Assembly: GCA_016292135.1 (NCBI GenBank)
Contig: JAEFAZ010000007.1
Coordinates: forward strand, 62,001 to 126,000
Reading direction: 5' to 3'
Source: Saccharofermentans sp.
Lineage (GTDB): Bacteria > Bacillota > Clostridia > Saccharofermentanales > Saccharofermentanaceae
DNA length: 64,000 nucleotides
Shown one piece after another: positions 1 to 9,377 of the stretch. The notes beneath the pieces are model-generated. The model saw nothing but the letters and a program-made list of their open reading frames with translations, did not search any database and was not told where the DNA came from. A program made the translations under genes and the position numbers. Every line of letters begins with the position of its first letter. Position 1 is the stretch's first letter.

Positions 1-1766
1 GCCTGATCATCATCAGCTTGACTATATACGCCCGTAAGGGCGTATTTTTTATACTGGGCTTCGTCATCCTTGAGCTGGACTCTCATCGAAGACAGTCCTG
101 CAACGGCTGCCAGGAGCAATATGACGGCCACAGATGCCATCGTAAAGCGGAAAGACCAGGAGAATGTTGATTTTTTGAGGTCAACTTTCCGAAGTTCCGA
201 GCGCAGTTTTCCGGTCTTTTTCCCGAGATCCGCCAGTCCTGTTATGGCAACAGGAAAGAGCATGATGAAATATGGGTATGCATAAGGCGACTTTGCTTCC
301 CAGAATGTGTGGAAGATGAATCCTCCCAGGAACATAAGAGGAAAGACAAGGGAATCCAGAAGTTTTCCGTCACGCCTTTTACAATTGATCCAAAGGAAGA
401 TAACGATACCTGACCAGATCATGAGCTGGAAGGGCTCAAAGCAGATGCTCTGAACATAGGTGGAGAATCTGTCCTGCAGCATGTGGCTGAACAAAGAGTT
501 GTCCGGCCCTTCTTTCATGACCTGAATGCTCCTGTTGGCCCTGTATATGGGATCCGACCATTGGTGAACTTGTTTCCGGGTCATGAAGTTGATCATGTAG
601 GAGGGGTCGGATATGAATCCGTCGATCTTCTCTTTATAAAGCTTTTTTGCGATCTCGCCCTGGGCTTTTTTGTCTCCGTCGGCTTCCGCGAAAGAGAAGG
701 CGTTGTAACCGTTATAACCGCCTGCAAAATTTTGGGTGTCTTCTGATGCTCCCATGGCAAGGTAAGACATATAGTTGGTCCCTTGTGTCTTATAGCCAGA
801 CAGACCGTATAATATGCGGCCCGGGATGATCGAGGAGAGAGCCATTGCAACTATTATGCCTGCAACGGGAAGCATCCTTAAGTATCTGCCCGAGGATATT
901 GACCTGAATATGAGCCAGATGCAGACCGCAACGAGCATCACGAAGACATTCTGTTTGAAAATGCAGGCAAGTCCCGCACAGAAGACCGACAGGATCCCGT
1001 AAAGGATGCATTTCCTTTTTTCATCAGTTCTCATAAGATCGATAAGAAGGCGGACGGTCAAAGCAAGAAACGCTATGCTTTCGATATTGCCGTATACGAT
1101 GAGAACATATAAGAAGGCAGGGAGGAAGATGAGTCCAGCAAGAAGTACCAGCAATTGCCCTATGGGTCCAAGACCCAATCTCTTGCCGATGGCTGAAAGT
1201 TCTCTGTAAAGGAGAAGGAGAGTCAGCAGATTGATAAAAAGGATACAGGTCTCGAGGTGATCCCCGGCGACAAGGCTGATCATGTAGTAGAAGATCACCA
1301 GTCCGTTCAGATGAGGATAGATATCAAGGTAACCCAAATGGCTGAAGGAGGAGTGATCTCCCGTCCTGATCCCTTCTGCCGCCTCAAGTATGGATCTTGA
1401 GTCATAGACCTGTTCGTAATCGGATGTCAGGATAAGCAAGGTTCCGAATATGGCAATAAGGGAAAGGATAATGACCTTGGCCCAAAACAGATGACGGTCT
1501 TTGCCGAGAAATTCCCTGATGTTTAGATAAGCTCCTGTCCGGGGGAGAAAAATACAGCAGGATAAACCTATGGCGATCAGGAGTATGTTCACCATAAAGA
1601 TGTCACCGCAGTAGAAATTGAATTCAAGGTCTCCGCACAGGACTCTTGAGGTGGTGAACACATTAAGCACCAATACATAAAGAGCAGCAGAGAAACTTAA
1701 GACAGTAACTATGTTGACATAGACGGATCCGGCAGTACGCCTCATAAGTTCAGGATTTTTGTTCAT
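1..1766 (-). CDS. Polytopic membrane protein, GT39/PMT-like glycosyltransferase family (partial, runs off left edge)
   Basis: Absent from the ORF track because it has no stop inside the window. Manual minus-strand translation from ATG at 1766 (MNKNPELMRRTAGSVYVNIVTVLSF...) stays open to base 1, with many hydrophobic segments and a ...GYLDIYPHLNGLVIFYY... stretch. Overlaps the stop of the upstream gene by 17 nt. Confidence 0.72.
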   Translation of the reverse strand, partial: MNKNPELMRRTAGSVYVNIVTVLSFSAALYVLVLNVFTTSRVLCGDLEFNFYCGDIFMVNILLIAIGLSCCIFLPRTGAYLNIREFLGKDRHLFWAKVIILSLIAIFGTLLILTSDYEQVYDSRSILEAAEGIRTGDHSSFSHLGYLDIYPHLNGLVIFYYMISLVAGDHLETCILFINLLTLLLLYRELSAIGKRLGLGPIGQLLVLLAGLIFLPAFLYVLIVYGNIESIAFLALTVRLLIDLMRTDEKRKCILYGILSVFCAGLACIFKQNVFVMLVAVCIWLIFRSISSGRYLRMLPVAGIIVAMALSSIIPGRILYGLSGYKTQGTNYMSYLAMGASEDTQNFAGGYNGYNAFSFAEADGDKKAQGEIAKKLYKEKIDGFISDPSYMINFMTRKQVHQWSDPIYRANRSIQVMKEGPDNSLFSHMLQDRFSTYVQSICFEPFQLMIWSGIVIFLWINCKRRDGKLLDSLVFPLMFLGGFIFHTFWEAKSPYAYPYFIMLFPVAITGLADLGKKTGKLRSELRKVDLKKSTFSWSFRFTMASVAVILLLAAVAGLSSMRVQLKDDEAQYKKYALTGVYSQADDDQ

Positions 1767-3285
1767 GATCGTCACCTGTTTTCTTTGCCTTTGAGATCTT
1801 GCTCATTATCCAGTCGCGGTCCCAGAGTTCGATGCCGGTCTTCTCTGCAGTATCGCATGCGGCCTGGGAGAAATAATTATTCGTGATAACGGCAGCCTTG
1901 TCGCATTCATACATCATCATGCCGGTATATACTTCCTGGACGGCTTTGTTGGGCACTTTGCATTCCATCCTCTTGCACTGGACGGCATAAGTCTCACCGT
2001 CCTTACGGCATAAGATGTCGACTCCGTTATCCCTGGATCCGGACGTGACCTCGACATGCGAAAAGCCGTTGTATTTTAGGAATTCTCCGCACCAGATCTC
2101 AAAATCCCTGCCGTCCATCTTGTCGACGCCTTCGATGAAGGACATGCGGAAGACCTTTATCCTGTGTCTTACGATAAGTACGAGTATGGCAAGGAATATG
2201 ACTGCGATAAGTCCTATGATGACGATCTTGAATACATCGGCCGTTCCTGCATTAAGCGGGACGGGAGAAATGTCCTGAGTGTCGTCCAGGATCTCACAGA
2301 ACTTGCCGAGCATGACGGTGTCAACGCCCTTGCCGGAATCGTCGCGCCATACGTCGCCGTGGGATCTGCCTTTGACTTCGTAATAACTGATCTTCGATGA
2401 AAGGTTATTTTTCTTCCAGATATCTATGCCGGCAGACGCGGGCACTCTCGTGTCGGCATCGGAATAGACTGCCATGATACGGGCATTCGAACTGTTAAAG
2501 CCGTTTATTGCCGTTGAGTAGATCGTATTTCCGAAAAGGAGATATTCGTAGAATGAGATCATGGGCTTTTGCGGCTCTATAAGAGGACCTGCATAGGGTC
2601 TTGCAAGAGCTGCTATGTAGTCGGGAGAACTGTTGAAACCCGCGATGCACAAGGCAGCCCTGACTTCCGGATGGAGGTTCAGGACCGAGCAGGCGGAGAA
2701 AGCTCCGGCCGAATGTCCTGCAGTCGCTATCGGATAATCCTTACCCGTGATGTTTGCCTCAACATGATCGATCGCCTTATCCATGTCGAGCGTCCCCTGG
2801 GGGAATCCTTTAACGGATCTTCCTTCACTCTGGGCCGTGCCTGTGGCATCGTATGCGAAGACCAGGTAGTCGTGACCTACCAGATAATCGTAGATCCCGA
2901 CATAAGCGGCCTGACCGGATCCGAGCCCGTGCGCGAATACGATCATGCCCTTGTAGTGGGAAGGGAGTGAGGACGGGGATTCTCCTTCGTATTCTGATCC
3001 GTAGTATAGGTATCCTGCGAGGTTCTGGCCGTAGTTGCCCTTAAAGTCCATCCTTACGGAAGAGAGACCGTCAAAGTCCGAAGCAGTGTAGAGGATCTCG
3101 TCATCCGGGTCGTACCTTTTGCCGAACATGAACTGATAGAAACAGATCCCTCCGATAAAGGGAATGACTATCAGGAGCAGGATGAGGATAAGGATCACCC
3201 TGAAGATGATCTTCTTTATACTTGTTTTTTTATGCTTTTTCTTCCCGGATGATGACATGCCGTGAGCCCCCTCATGATTAGCCAA
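1750..3285 (-). CDS. Membrane-anchored alpha/beta hydrolase with C-terminal Mrr-type restriction endonuclease domain
   Basis: Lys-rich N-terminus plus TM; hydrolase nucleophile elbow GHSAG, Asp (DADTRVP) and His (RSHGD); second TM (VFKIVIIGLIAVIFLAILVLIV); then FEIWCGEFLKYNGF...SGSRDNGVDILCRKDGETYAVQCKR, matching the Mrr_cat D...QxK pattern. Confidence 0.85.
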   Translation of the reverse strand: MANHEGAHGMSSSGKKKHKKTSIKKIIFRVILILILLLIVIPFIGGICFYQFMFGKRYDPDDEILYTASDFDGLSSVRMDFKGNYGQNLAGYLYYGSEYEGESPSSLPSHYKGMIVFAHGLGSGQAAYVGIYDYLVGHDYLVFAYDATGTAQSEGRSVKGFPQGTLDMDKAIDHVEANITGKDYPIATAGHSAGAFSACSVLNLHPEVRAALCIAGFNSSPDYIAALARPYAGPLIEPQKPMISFYEYLLFGNTIYSTAINGFNSSNARIMAVYSDADTRVPASAGIDIWKKNNLSSKISYYEVKGRSHGDVWRDDSGKGVDTVMLGKFCEILDDTQDISPVPLNAGTADVFKIVIIGLIAVIFLAILVLIVRHRIKVFRMSFIEGVDKMDGRDFEIWCGEFLKYNGFSHVEVTSGSRDNGVDILCRKDGETYAVQCKRMECKVPNKAVQEVYTGMMMYECDKAAVITNNYFSQAACDTAEKTGIELWDRDWIMSKISKAKKTGDDHEQKS

Positions 3286-3363
3286 CTGCCTCTTACATGT
3301 GCTATTATAATATTATATGGTACATTTTGATCTTTTGTTTTTCGCGAAAGGAGGCTTGTAACC

Positions 3364-5577
3364 ATGAAAAAGATCAGTTTAAGAAAGATCGTTGCCTCTA
3401 TCGTGTTCTTTGCGGTCTTGTCCGGGACCGTAACGTTTATCCCCTGTCAGAATAAAGTTGCAGCTGCTTCTGAACAGATAATAGAACTGCGTGATGCAGA
3501 CCTCACCAAAGATGTATCTGTTGCCATCCAGAATGCTTTAGACAGGGCACATAAAGAGGCAAGCGAAGAAGAACCATTCATTATCAGATTACCTCAGGGA
3601 AAGAGCTATGATCTCTATAGTTCGCTGAAGATATTCAGCAATACGACATTAGACCTTAACGGGTCCACACTAGTCATGAAGCCTGACGGAAATAGTTTTA
3701 ACATGATCCATATCGGGTCATACGATTCAGACACGGCCGGCGTCACGGGTTACGATGCTTATGAGAATATCAGGATCATGAACGGCACGCTCGACGGTGA
3801 CGGCAATTCATCGACACTCCTCAAAGGAGCGCATGCCACGAATGTTACGATCGAGAAAATGACGATAAAGCACACCGTCAGCACCCATCTTTCGGAGTTT
3901 GCGGCGATCGACGGACTTAAGATCACTAAATGCAAGTTCTCCGACATGAAGCTTTCCGATGCCAAGGAGACCTTCTACGAAGCGGTCCAGCTTGATATAC
4001 TTGTCCCTTCACACTTCGGCAATTACCGTGCGGAAGCGCTGCCCGTAAAGAACGTTAAGGTATCAGGCTGTACATTCACGAATGTCCCGAGATCCGTGGG
4101 AAGCCACACTGCGATCTTAAATGCCCCCATGACCAACATCACGATCGAAAATAACACCATCAAGGACTGCACCAGTGCAGGCATCCAGATCTGTAACTGG
4201 AAGGACGTTACGATCAAGGGCAACAAGATCACGAACTGTCCCCGCGGCATCGCCGTATTCTCGGTCAACTGCAACGGTGGCGAATCATCAGCAGCAAACG
4301 GAACCTATAAGGCTTCCTTCATAAGCTCTGCAGGTAATACGACATCTTCCATATCCAATTCCTATAAGGAACCGGGCGACATGAATATCCTTATAGAAGA
4401 TAACACGATCAGTCTTTGCAAAAAGGAAGATTTCGGCGGTTACCTCCACTGCGGCATTCAGATCAACGGAACTGAATACACGGCCGTCAAGATATCCGGT
4501 GACAAGTCCGGAGACATCCCGACAGGAAAGTATTATGTTAAGGGAGTTACGGTCAGACATAACATAATCGACTCCACGGGATACGGCATCAGAGCTGTCT
4601 ATGCTTCCGGCATCACCATCAGCGATAACAAGCTGGATATGGCAAATGCCAAGCCAAGGAGCTCCGATCCTGATTTCTACGGTATCTCCGCATCGAAGAA
4701 CGCATCCGGAATAAGCATCACATCGAATAATGTTGCCAACTCTCCCGCATGCGGCATCTTCATTAACGGCAAGTCAACAGACGTCGACATCTGTGACAAC
4801 ATCGTAAGTCTGGCAGGCGACGCCGGGATCAAGGTTACGGAAGACAAGACCGTAGTCAACAAGATCACGGGCAACACCGTCGTGGCAGCCAAGGGCAACT
4901 TCTCGATAGTCGTTACCAACAAGGGAACAGTCAAGTCCATTATGGATAATCTCATCAACTGTCCCAAAGATTCCAAGACAGCCGTCAAGGTCGACAACAC
5001 CAGTAAGTGTCAGACCAATAAGAACAACACCATAAGGAAGTTCAAGGACGTTACCAAAACATCCGATTTCTGGTTCGTTCCCACTTACTGGGGTGCTGCC
5101 AAGGGAGTCGTAAAAGGATATAACAACGAGACCGAGTTCCGTCCCTCCAACGTATGTACCAGAGCACAGATGGTAACTTTCATGTGGCGTCTGGAAGGAT
5201 GTCCCGAGCCTTCTGCCAATACTTGTAAATTCAACGATGTCAGGAAGAGCGACTATTTCTACAAGGCCGTTATCTGGGGCAACGAGAACGGTATAGTCGA
5301 AGGATATAAAGACGGATCGTTCGGACCCCAGATCGTATGCGCAAGAAAGCATGCAGTCACCTTCCTCTGGAGACTCGCAGGACAGCCGCAGCCTTCATCG
5401 ACCAAGAACAAGTTCAAGGATGTAAAGACTTCAGATTATTTCTTCCTGCCGACACTGTGGGCATCCGAGAAGGGGATCCTGGCAGGTTACTCCGACGGAA
5501 CCTTCAAGCCGAACGGCCAGTGCCTGAGGCGCCAGATGGTGACCTTCCTCTATAAGTACGATAAGTTTGTAAAGTGA
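3364..5577 (+). CDS. Secreted right-handed parallel beta-helix protein with C-terminal SLH domains
   Basis: Signal peptide; repeated N-x-I/V-x-x-N-x-I coils (ITIENNTIKDC, VTIKGNKITNC); three C-terminal SLH-like repeats (FKDV...W..KG...GY....F.P...RAQMVTFMWRL). Confidence 0.82.
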   Translation: MKKISLRKIVASIVFFAVLSGTVTFIPCQNKVAAASEQIIELRDADLTKDVSVAIQNALDRAHKEASEEEPFIIRLPQGKSYDLYSSLKIFSNTTLDLNGSTLVMKPDGNSFNMIHIGSYDSDTAGVTGYDAYENIRIMNGTLDGDGNSSTLLKGAHATNVTIEKMTIKHTVSTHLSEFAAIDGLKITKCKFSDMKLSDAKETFYEAVQLDILVPSHFGNYRAEALPVKNVKVSGCTFTNVPRSVGSHTAILNAPMTNITIENNTIKDCTSAGIQICNWKDVTIKGNKITNCPRGIAVFSVNCNGGESSAANGTYKASFISSAGNTTSSISNSYKEPGDMNILIEDNTISLCKKEDFGGYLHCGIQINGTEYTAVKISGDKSGDIPTGKYYVKGVTVRHNIIDSTGYGIRAVYASGITISDNKLDMANAKPRSSDPDFYGISASKNASGISITSNNVANSPACGIFINGKSTDVDICDNIVSLAGDAGIKVTEDKTVVNKITGNTVVAAKGNFSIVVTNKGTVKSIMDNLINCPKDSKTAVKVDNTSKCQTNKNNTIRKFKDVTKTSDFWFVPTYWGAAKGVVKGYNNETEFRPSNVCTRAQMVTFMWRLEGCPEPSANTCKFNDVRKSDYFYKAVIWGNENGIVEGYKDGSFGPQIVCARKHAVTFLWRLAGQPQPSSTKNKFKDVKTSDYFFLPTLWASEKGILAGYSDGTFKPNGQCLRRQMVTFLYKYDKFVK

Positions 5578-5595
5578 GAAAAAACCTTAAGAAAT

Positions 5596-5628
5596 GAAAA
5601 AGGGGGGCAGCAAGCCCCCCTGTTTTTA
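5596..5628. terminator. Bidirectional Rho-independent terminator between convergent genes
   Basis: aaaaaGGGGGGcagcaaGCCCCCCtgttttt, A-tract and T-tract on either side. Confidence 0.85.
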
Positions 5629-6663
5629 TCTCAGTGAATATGTTACTGACATATCCTGACCTTTTGCGGTCACCTTTCCTATCGCGCCGCTGATAACGGG
5701 GAGCTGGGGAGAGACATGACCCAGGTCGATGTCGATGATTATGGGCACGTTGAGTCTGGACAGATAGTCTATATAAGCATTGATGTGGCTGAGCTCTTCG
5801 AAGTCGCATTCACCGCCTGATCTTCCTATCAGGATGCCGCGGCAGTAGTTAAACCAGCCCGCGTTATCCATCTGCCAGACTGCGCGCCTTATCTCGTAGG
5901 GATTGAGCTCACAGCTTTCGATGAACCAGATGATGCCGTCGTCTTTGTATCTTTCCAGGAAGTCAGCGGTCTTGTCGAACTTTGTTCCCGTGAGGTTAAC
6001 GAGACAGTCAAGACAGCCTCCTGTGAGCCTGCCTTCGAAAGAGACTTCCCTGTCAGACGTGAATTCCTTTCCGTCGAAGATCTTGATATCGCGCTTCTCT
6101 GTCGCGTTGAGAGGAGCGAGAGGGTTATCCTTGCTCTTAAGGGACTCTTTCTCAAAGAGACCGTATCCCTTAAAGGTCAGCTTCTTTCCTTCAAGAAGAT
6201 CTTTGGCATCCTTCAGGAAATCGTGCATGGGCTCCATGCCGAAGGACTGGGCGCAGGGACCGTATATGGCTGCGACATCGCAGATGGTCGTCAGGAGATA
6301 GGTGATGTTGGTATTGTCTGAATAGCCCATGAACCACTTGGGATCCGCAGCCTTGATCTTTTCGAGATCGATGAAGGGAAGGATCTCGCACATGAGTTCG
6401 CCACCTCCTACGGAAAGCAGAGCGGAACTGTCGGCTGAAAGGTAGAAAGAAGTAAACTCTTCCGCGCATCTTTCGGGCGTGTTGCTTATGCCGCATCCCT
6501 CACCCGCATAGGCGTTAGGTCCCAGCAGAGTCTTGTAGCCCGAGCCCTCCCATTTCTTAAGGGCGTTATCGAAACAAGTCCTGTAGGGTTCGATCGAGCA
6601 GCCGAATGAAGGTGCGATATAGCCAAGGCTGTCGCCCGGTTTGATGAAAGGCGCGTATCTCAT
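5626..6663 (-). CDS. LD-carboxypeptidase / MccF-like peptidase, family S66
   Basis: N-terminal KPGDSLGYIAPSFG; ALLSVGGGELMCEILPFID and FMGYSDNT nucleophile region; C-terminal DIDLGHVSPQLPVISGA. Confidence 0.85.
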   Translation of the reverse strand: MRYAPFIKPGDSLGYIAPSFGCSIEPYRTCFDNALKKWEGSGYKTLLGPNAYAGEGCGISNTPERCAEEFTSFYLSADSSALLSVGGGELMCEILPFIDLEKIKAADPKWFMGYSDNTNITYLLTTICDVAAIYGPCAQSFGMEPMHDFLKDAKDLLEGKKLTFKGYGLFEKESLKSKDNPLAPLNATEKRDIKIFDGKEFTSDREVSFEGRLTGGCLDCLVNLTGTKFDKTADFLERYKDDGIIWFIESCELNPYEIRRAVWQMDNAGWFNYCRGILIGRSGGECDFEELSHINAYIDYLSRLNVPIIIDIDLGHVSPQLPVISGAIGKVTAKGQDMSVTYSLR

Positions 6664-6751
6664 AGATTATCCTCCGTGATCCCAGGTATGTGTGCAACAT
6701 TCTTTATCTTTTGATTGTATATTATAATAGAATCCGATGGAGGTGGATAAG

Positions 6752-8041
6752 ATGAAAAGAAGAAAAATGTTAACATCAGTCCTGGCGGGCAGCATCCTGC
6801 TCGGAGGTCTTGCGGGATGTGCTCAGAACAGTCCTTCAAAGAACAACAGGAGCGATGTGAAATATGAACCCGAGGTAAATTACGCTGCCGTTAAGGAAGG
6901 CACATATCAGTCCTTCGACGAGAAGAAGGCAGTTGAAGCATATAACGGATATGCGATGAACCTTTTCTCGAAAGTCGCATCCGGCGGCGGCAAGAGCAAC
7001 ATAATGGTCTCACCCGCTTCGGTGATGTTCGCCCTTGACCTTGCCGATGCCGGAGCCTGCAAGAATACACTTGCCGAGATCAACAAGGCGATCGGAGGAG
7101 ACCTTACCCCCGAACAGCAGCATGCCTTCGCATCAGCATGGATGAAGTCGATCAACGCATCCAAGGATGTCGAGTTCTCTGCCGCAAACGGCATATGGTC
7201 CAACAACAAGATCATCGGCAAGGACATGAACAAGGAATATATCGATTATGTCGAAAAATACTTCGATGCAAAAGTAAAACCCATGGATTTCGGCGCGTCT
7301 GCCGTAAAGGATATCAACGGCTGGGTAAATGACAAGACAAAGGGCATGATCGACGAGATAGTAGATCAGCTCGATTCGAACACTGCGGCGGTACTTGTCA
7401 ATGCCATTGCTTTCGAAGCAGCCTGGCAGGAGCAGTATGAGCTTATAAAGGACGGAACCTTCAAAGGCGCGAACGGCGATTCCGAAGCAAAGTTCCTGTC
7501 GGAAACATCCGGAAGCTATTATGAATCCGATAAGGCTATCGGTTTTTCCAAGATGTATAAAGGCGGACAGTATATGTTCGTTGCAGTCCTTCCCAAGGAT
7601 GAGGGCATCGATGCAAATAAGTTCATGTCAGGGTTTACGGCTGATGATTACTCAAAGTTCATGGCTTCCGTCAGCTACGCATATGACGTGGATTCCAAGC
7701 TCCCCAAGTTCAGCTATGATTACAAAAACACTGATCTTATCGAGGTCCTCAAAGCTCTCGGCATCAAGGAGGCATTTGACAAAGAAAAGGCTGATTTCAG
7801 CGGAATAGCCGATATAGGTGAAAATCTCTATTTAGCCAAGGCGATCCATAAGACACACATCGAACTGGATGAGAACGGTACCAAGGCAGCGGCGGCGACT
7901 GCATTAGCCATCGATGCCGAAGGCGCTTTCTTCAATGAAAGAGAGACAAGAGAAGTCATCTGCGACAGACCTTTCGCATACATGATAGTCGACACGGAAA
8001 ACAACATGCCCGTCTTCGTCGGAACAGTCAACGACGTTTAA
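6752..8041 (+). CDS. Serpin (lipoprotein)
   Basis: ORF-track start 6737 lies within ATGGAGG; the GGAGGT RBS supports ATG 6752. Lipobox GGLAGC; serpin hinge NGTKAAAATA; C-terminal DRPFAYMIVD....PVFVGTV. Confidence 0.9.
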   Translation: MKRRKMLTSVLAGSILLGGLAGCAQNSPSKNNRSDVKYEPEVNYAAVKEGTYQSFDEKKAVEAYNGYAMNLFSKVASGGGKSNIMVSPASVMFALDLADAGACKNTLAEINKAIGGDLTPEQQHAFASAWMKSINASKDVEFSAANGIWSNNKIIGKDMNKEYIDYVEKYFDAKVKPMDFGASAVKDINGWVNDKTKGMIDEIVDQLDSNTAAVLVNAIAFEAAWQEQYELIKDGTFKGANGDSEAKFLSETSGSYYESDKAIGFSKMYKGGQYMFVAVLPKDEGIDANKFMSGFTADDYSKFMASVSYAYDVDSKLPKFSYDYKNTDLIEVLKALGIKEAFDKEKADFSGIADIGENLYLAKAIHKTHIELDENGTKAAAATALAIDAEGAFFNERETREVICDRPFAYMIVDTENNMPVFVGTVNDV

Positions 8042-8078
8042 GGATATCAGCGGGCAGCAAAATATGGAGGCAAGAAAT

Positions 8079-9377
8079 ATGAGATCGAAAAAGTTATTAA
8101 CCACGCTCCTTGCAGGGAGCATACTTCTCGGAGGACTTACGTCCTGTTCAAACACAGCCGCGCCTTCAAAGCTCAAGAACGTAGCAGATCCTAAGCCGGA
8201 GATCGATCTTGCTTCGGTAAGCAACGGAGATCACGGGGATTATCAGGCAAATGCCGCGGCAGAAGGATATAACAAATATGCCCTTAAGCTTTTCGCGGAT
8301 GTCGCAAAAGCGGAGGGCAAGGACGTTAACATCATGGTTTCACCCGCGTCGGTCATGTTTGCCCTGGATCTTGCTGATGCCGGAGCCTGCAAGAACACGC
8401 TTGCCGAGATCAACAAGGCGATCGGAGGAGAAGGTCTCACTCCCGAACAGCAGCAGGCTTTCGCTTCACAGTGGATGAAGGATATCAATTCATCGGATAA
8501 GGTTTCATTTTCCGTTGCGAATGCGATCTGGTCCAACAACCAGGTCGTAGGCGACAAGTTGAATCCCGATTATGTCAAGTTCATCGAAAAGATGTATGAG
8601 GCCAAGGCCAAGACAATGAACTTCGACGGTGCCGCTGTTGAAGATATCAATAAGTGGGTAAATGACAAGACAAAGGGCATGATCGATAATATCATCAGCC
8701 GTCTGGATCCCCAGACTGCGGCTGTCCTCGTCAACGCCATCGCATTCGAAGGCGTATGGGAAGAACCATACGAAGACTACCAGGTGCAGCCCTGGACGTT
8801 CAAAGGAACATCCGGCGAAAGCGATATGACGGGTCTGACGGAAGCATCGTCTTATTACTACGAATCGGATAAGGCCACCGGTTTCTCGAAGCTTTATGAC
8901 GGAGGCAAGTATAAGTTTGTAGCGATCCTTCCCAAGGATGAGAAATCGGATGCAAATACCTTCATGGCAGGCTTTACACCCGAGGATTATTCAAAGTTCA
9001 TCGGTTCGGCCACATGGGAGTATGAAGTCCATTCCAAGATCCCCAAGTTCAAGAATGAATATGACGTCATCCTTAACGATGCTCTGAAGGATCTGGGCAT
9101 TAATGACGCATTTGATCCCGAAAAAGCTGATTTTACCGGCATCGCCCACACCGAAGAGAACATGTTCATCTCCCAGGTGCTTCACAAGACCTTTATCGAA
9201 CTGGATGAAAAGGGCACTAAGGCTGCGGCGGCAACTGCCATCACGATGGAGACCGCAAGCGCCGAGGTACCGATGAAAAAGTTGAAGGAAGTCATCTGTG
9301 ACAGACCTTTCGCTTATATGATCGTTGACTGCGAAAACGATAAGCCGATCTTCATCGGAACAGTTAACAATATCTGA
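8079..9377 (+). CDS. Serpin (lipoprotein), tandem paralogue
   Basis: GGAGG RBS inside ATGGAGG supports ATG 8079; lipobox GGLTSC; hinge KGTKAAAATA; DRPFAYMIVD...PIFIGTV; strong similarity to the upstream serpin. Confidence 0.9.
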   Translation: MRSKKLLTTLLAGSILLGGLTSCSNTAAPSKLKNVADPKPEIDLASVSNGDHGDYQANAAAEGYNKYALKLFADVAKAEGKDVNIMVSPASVMFALDLADAGACKNTLAEINKAIGGEGLTPEQQQAFASQWMKDINSSDKVSFSVANAIWSNNQVVGDKLNPDYVKFIEKMYEAKAKTMNFDGAAVEDINKWVNDKTKGMIDNIISRLDPQTAAVLVNAIAFEGVWEEPYEDYQVQPWTFKGTSGESDMTGLTEASSYYYESDKATGFSKLYDGGKYKFVAILPKDEKSDANTFMAGFTPEDYSKFIGSATWEYEVHSKIPKFKNEYDVILNDALKDLGINDAFDPEKADFTGIAHTEENMFISQVLHKTFIELDEKGTKAAAATAITMETASAEVPMKKLKEVICDRPFAYMIVDCENDKPIFIGTVNNI

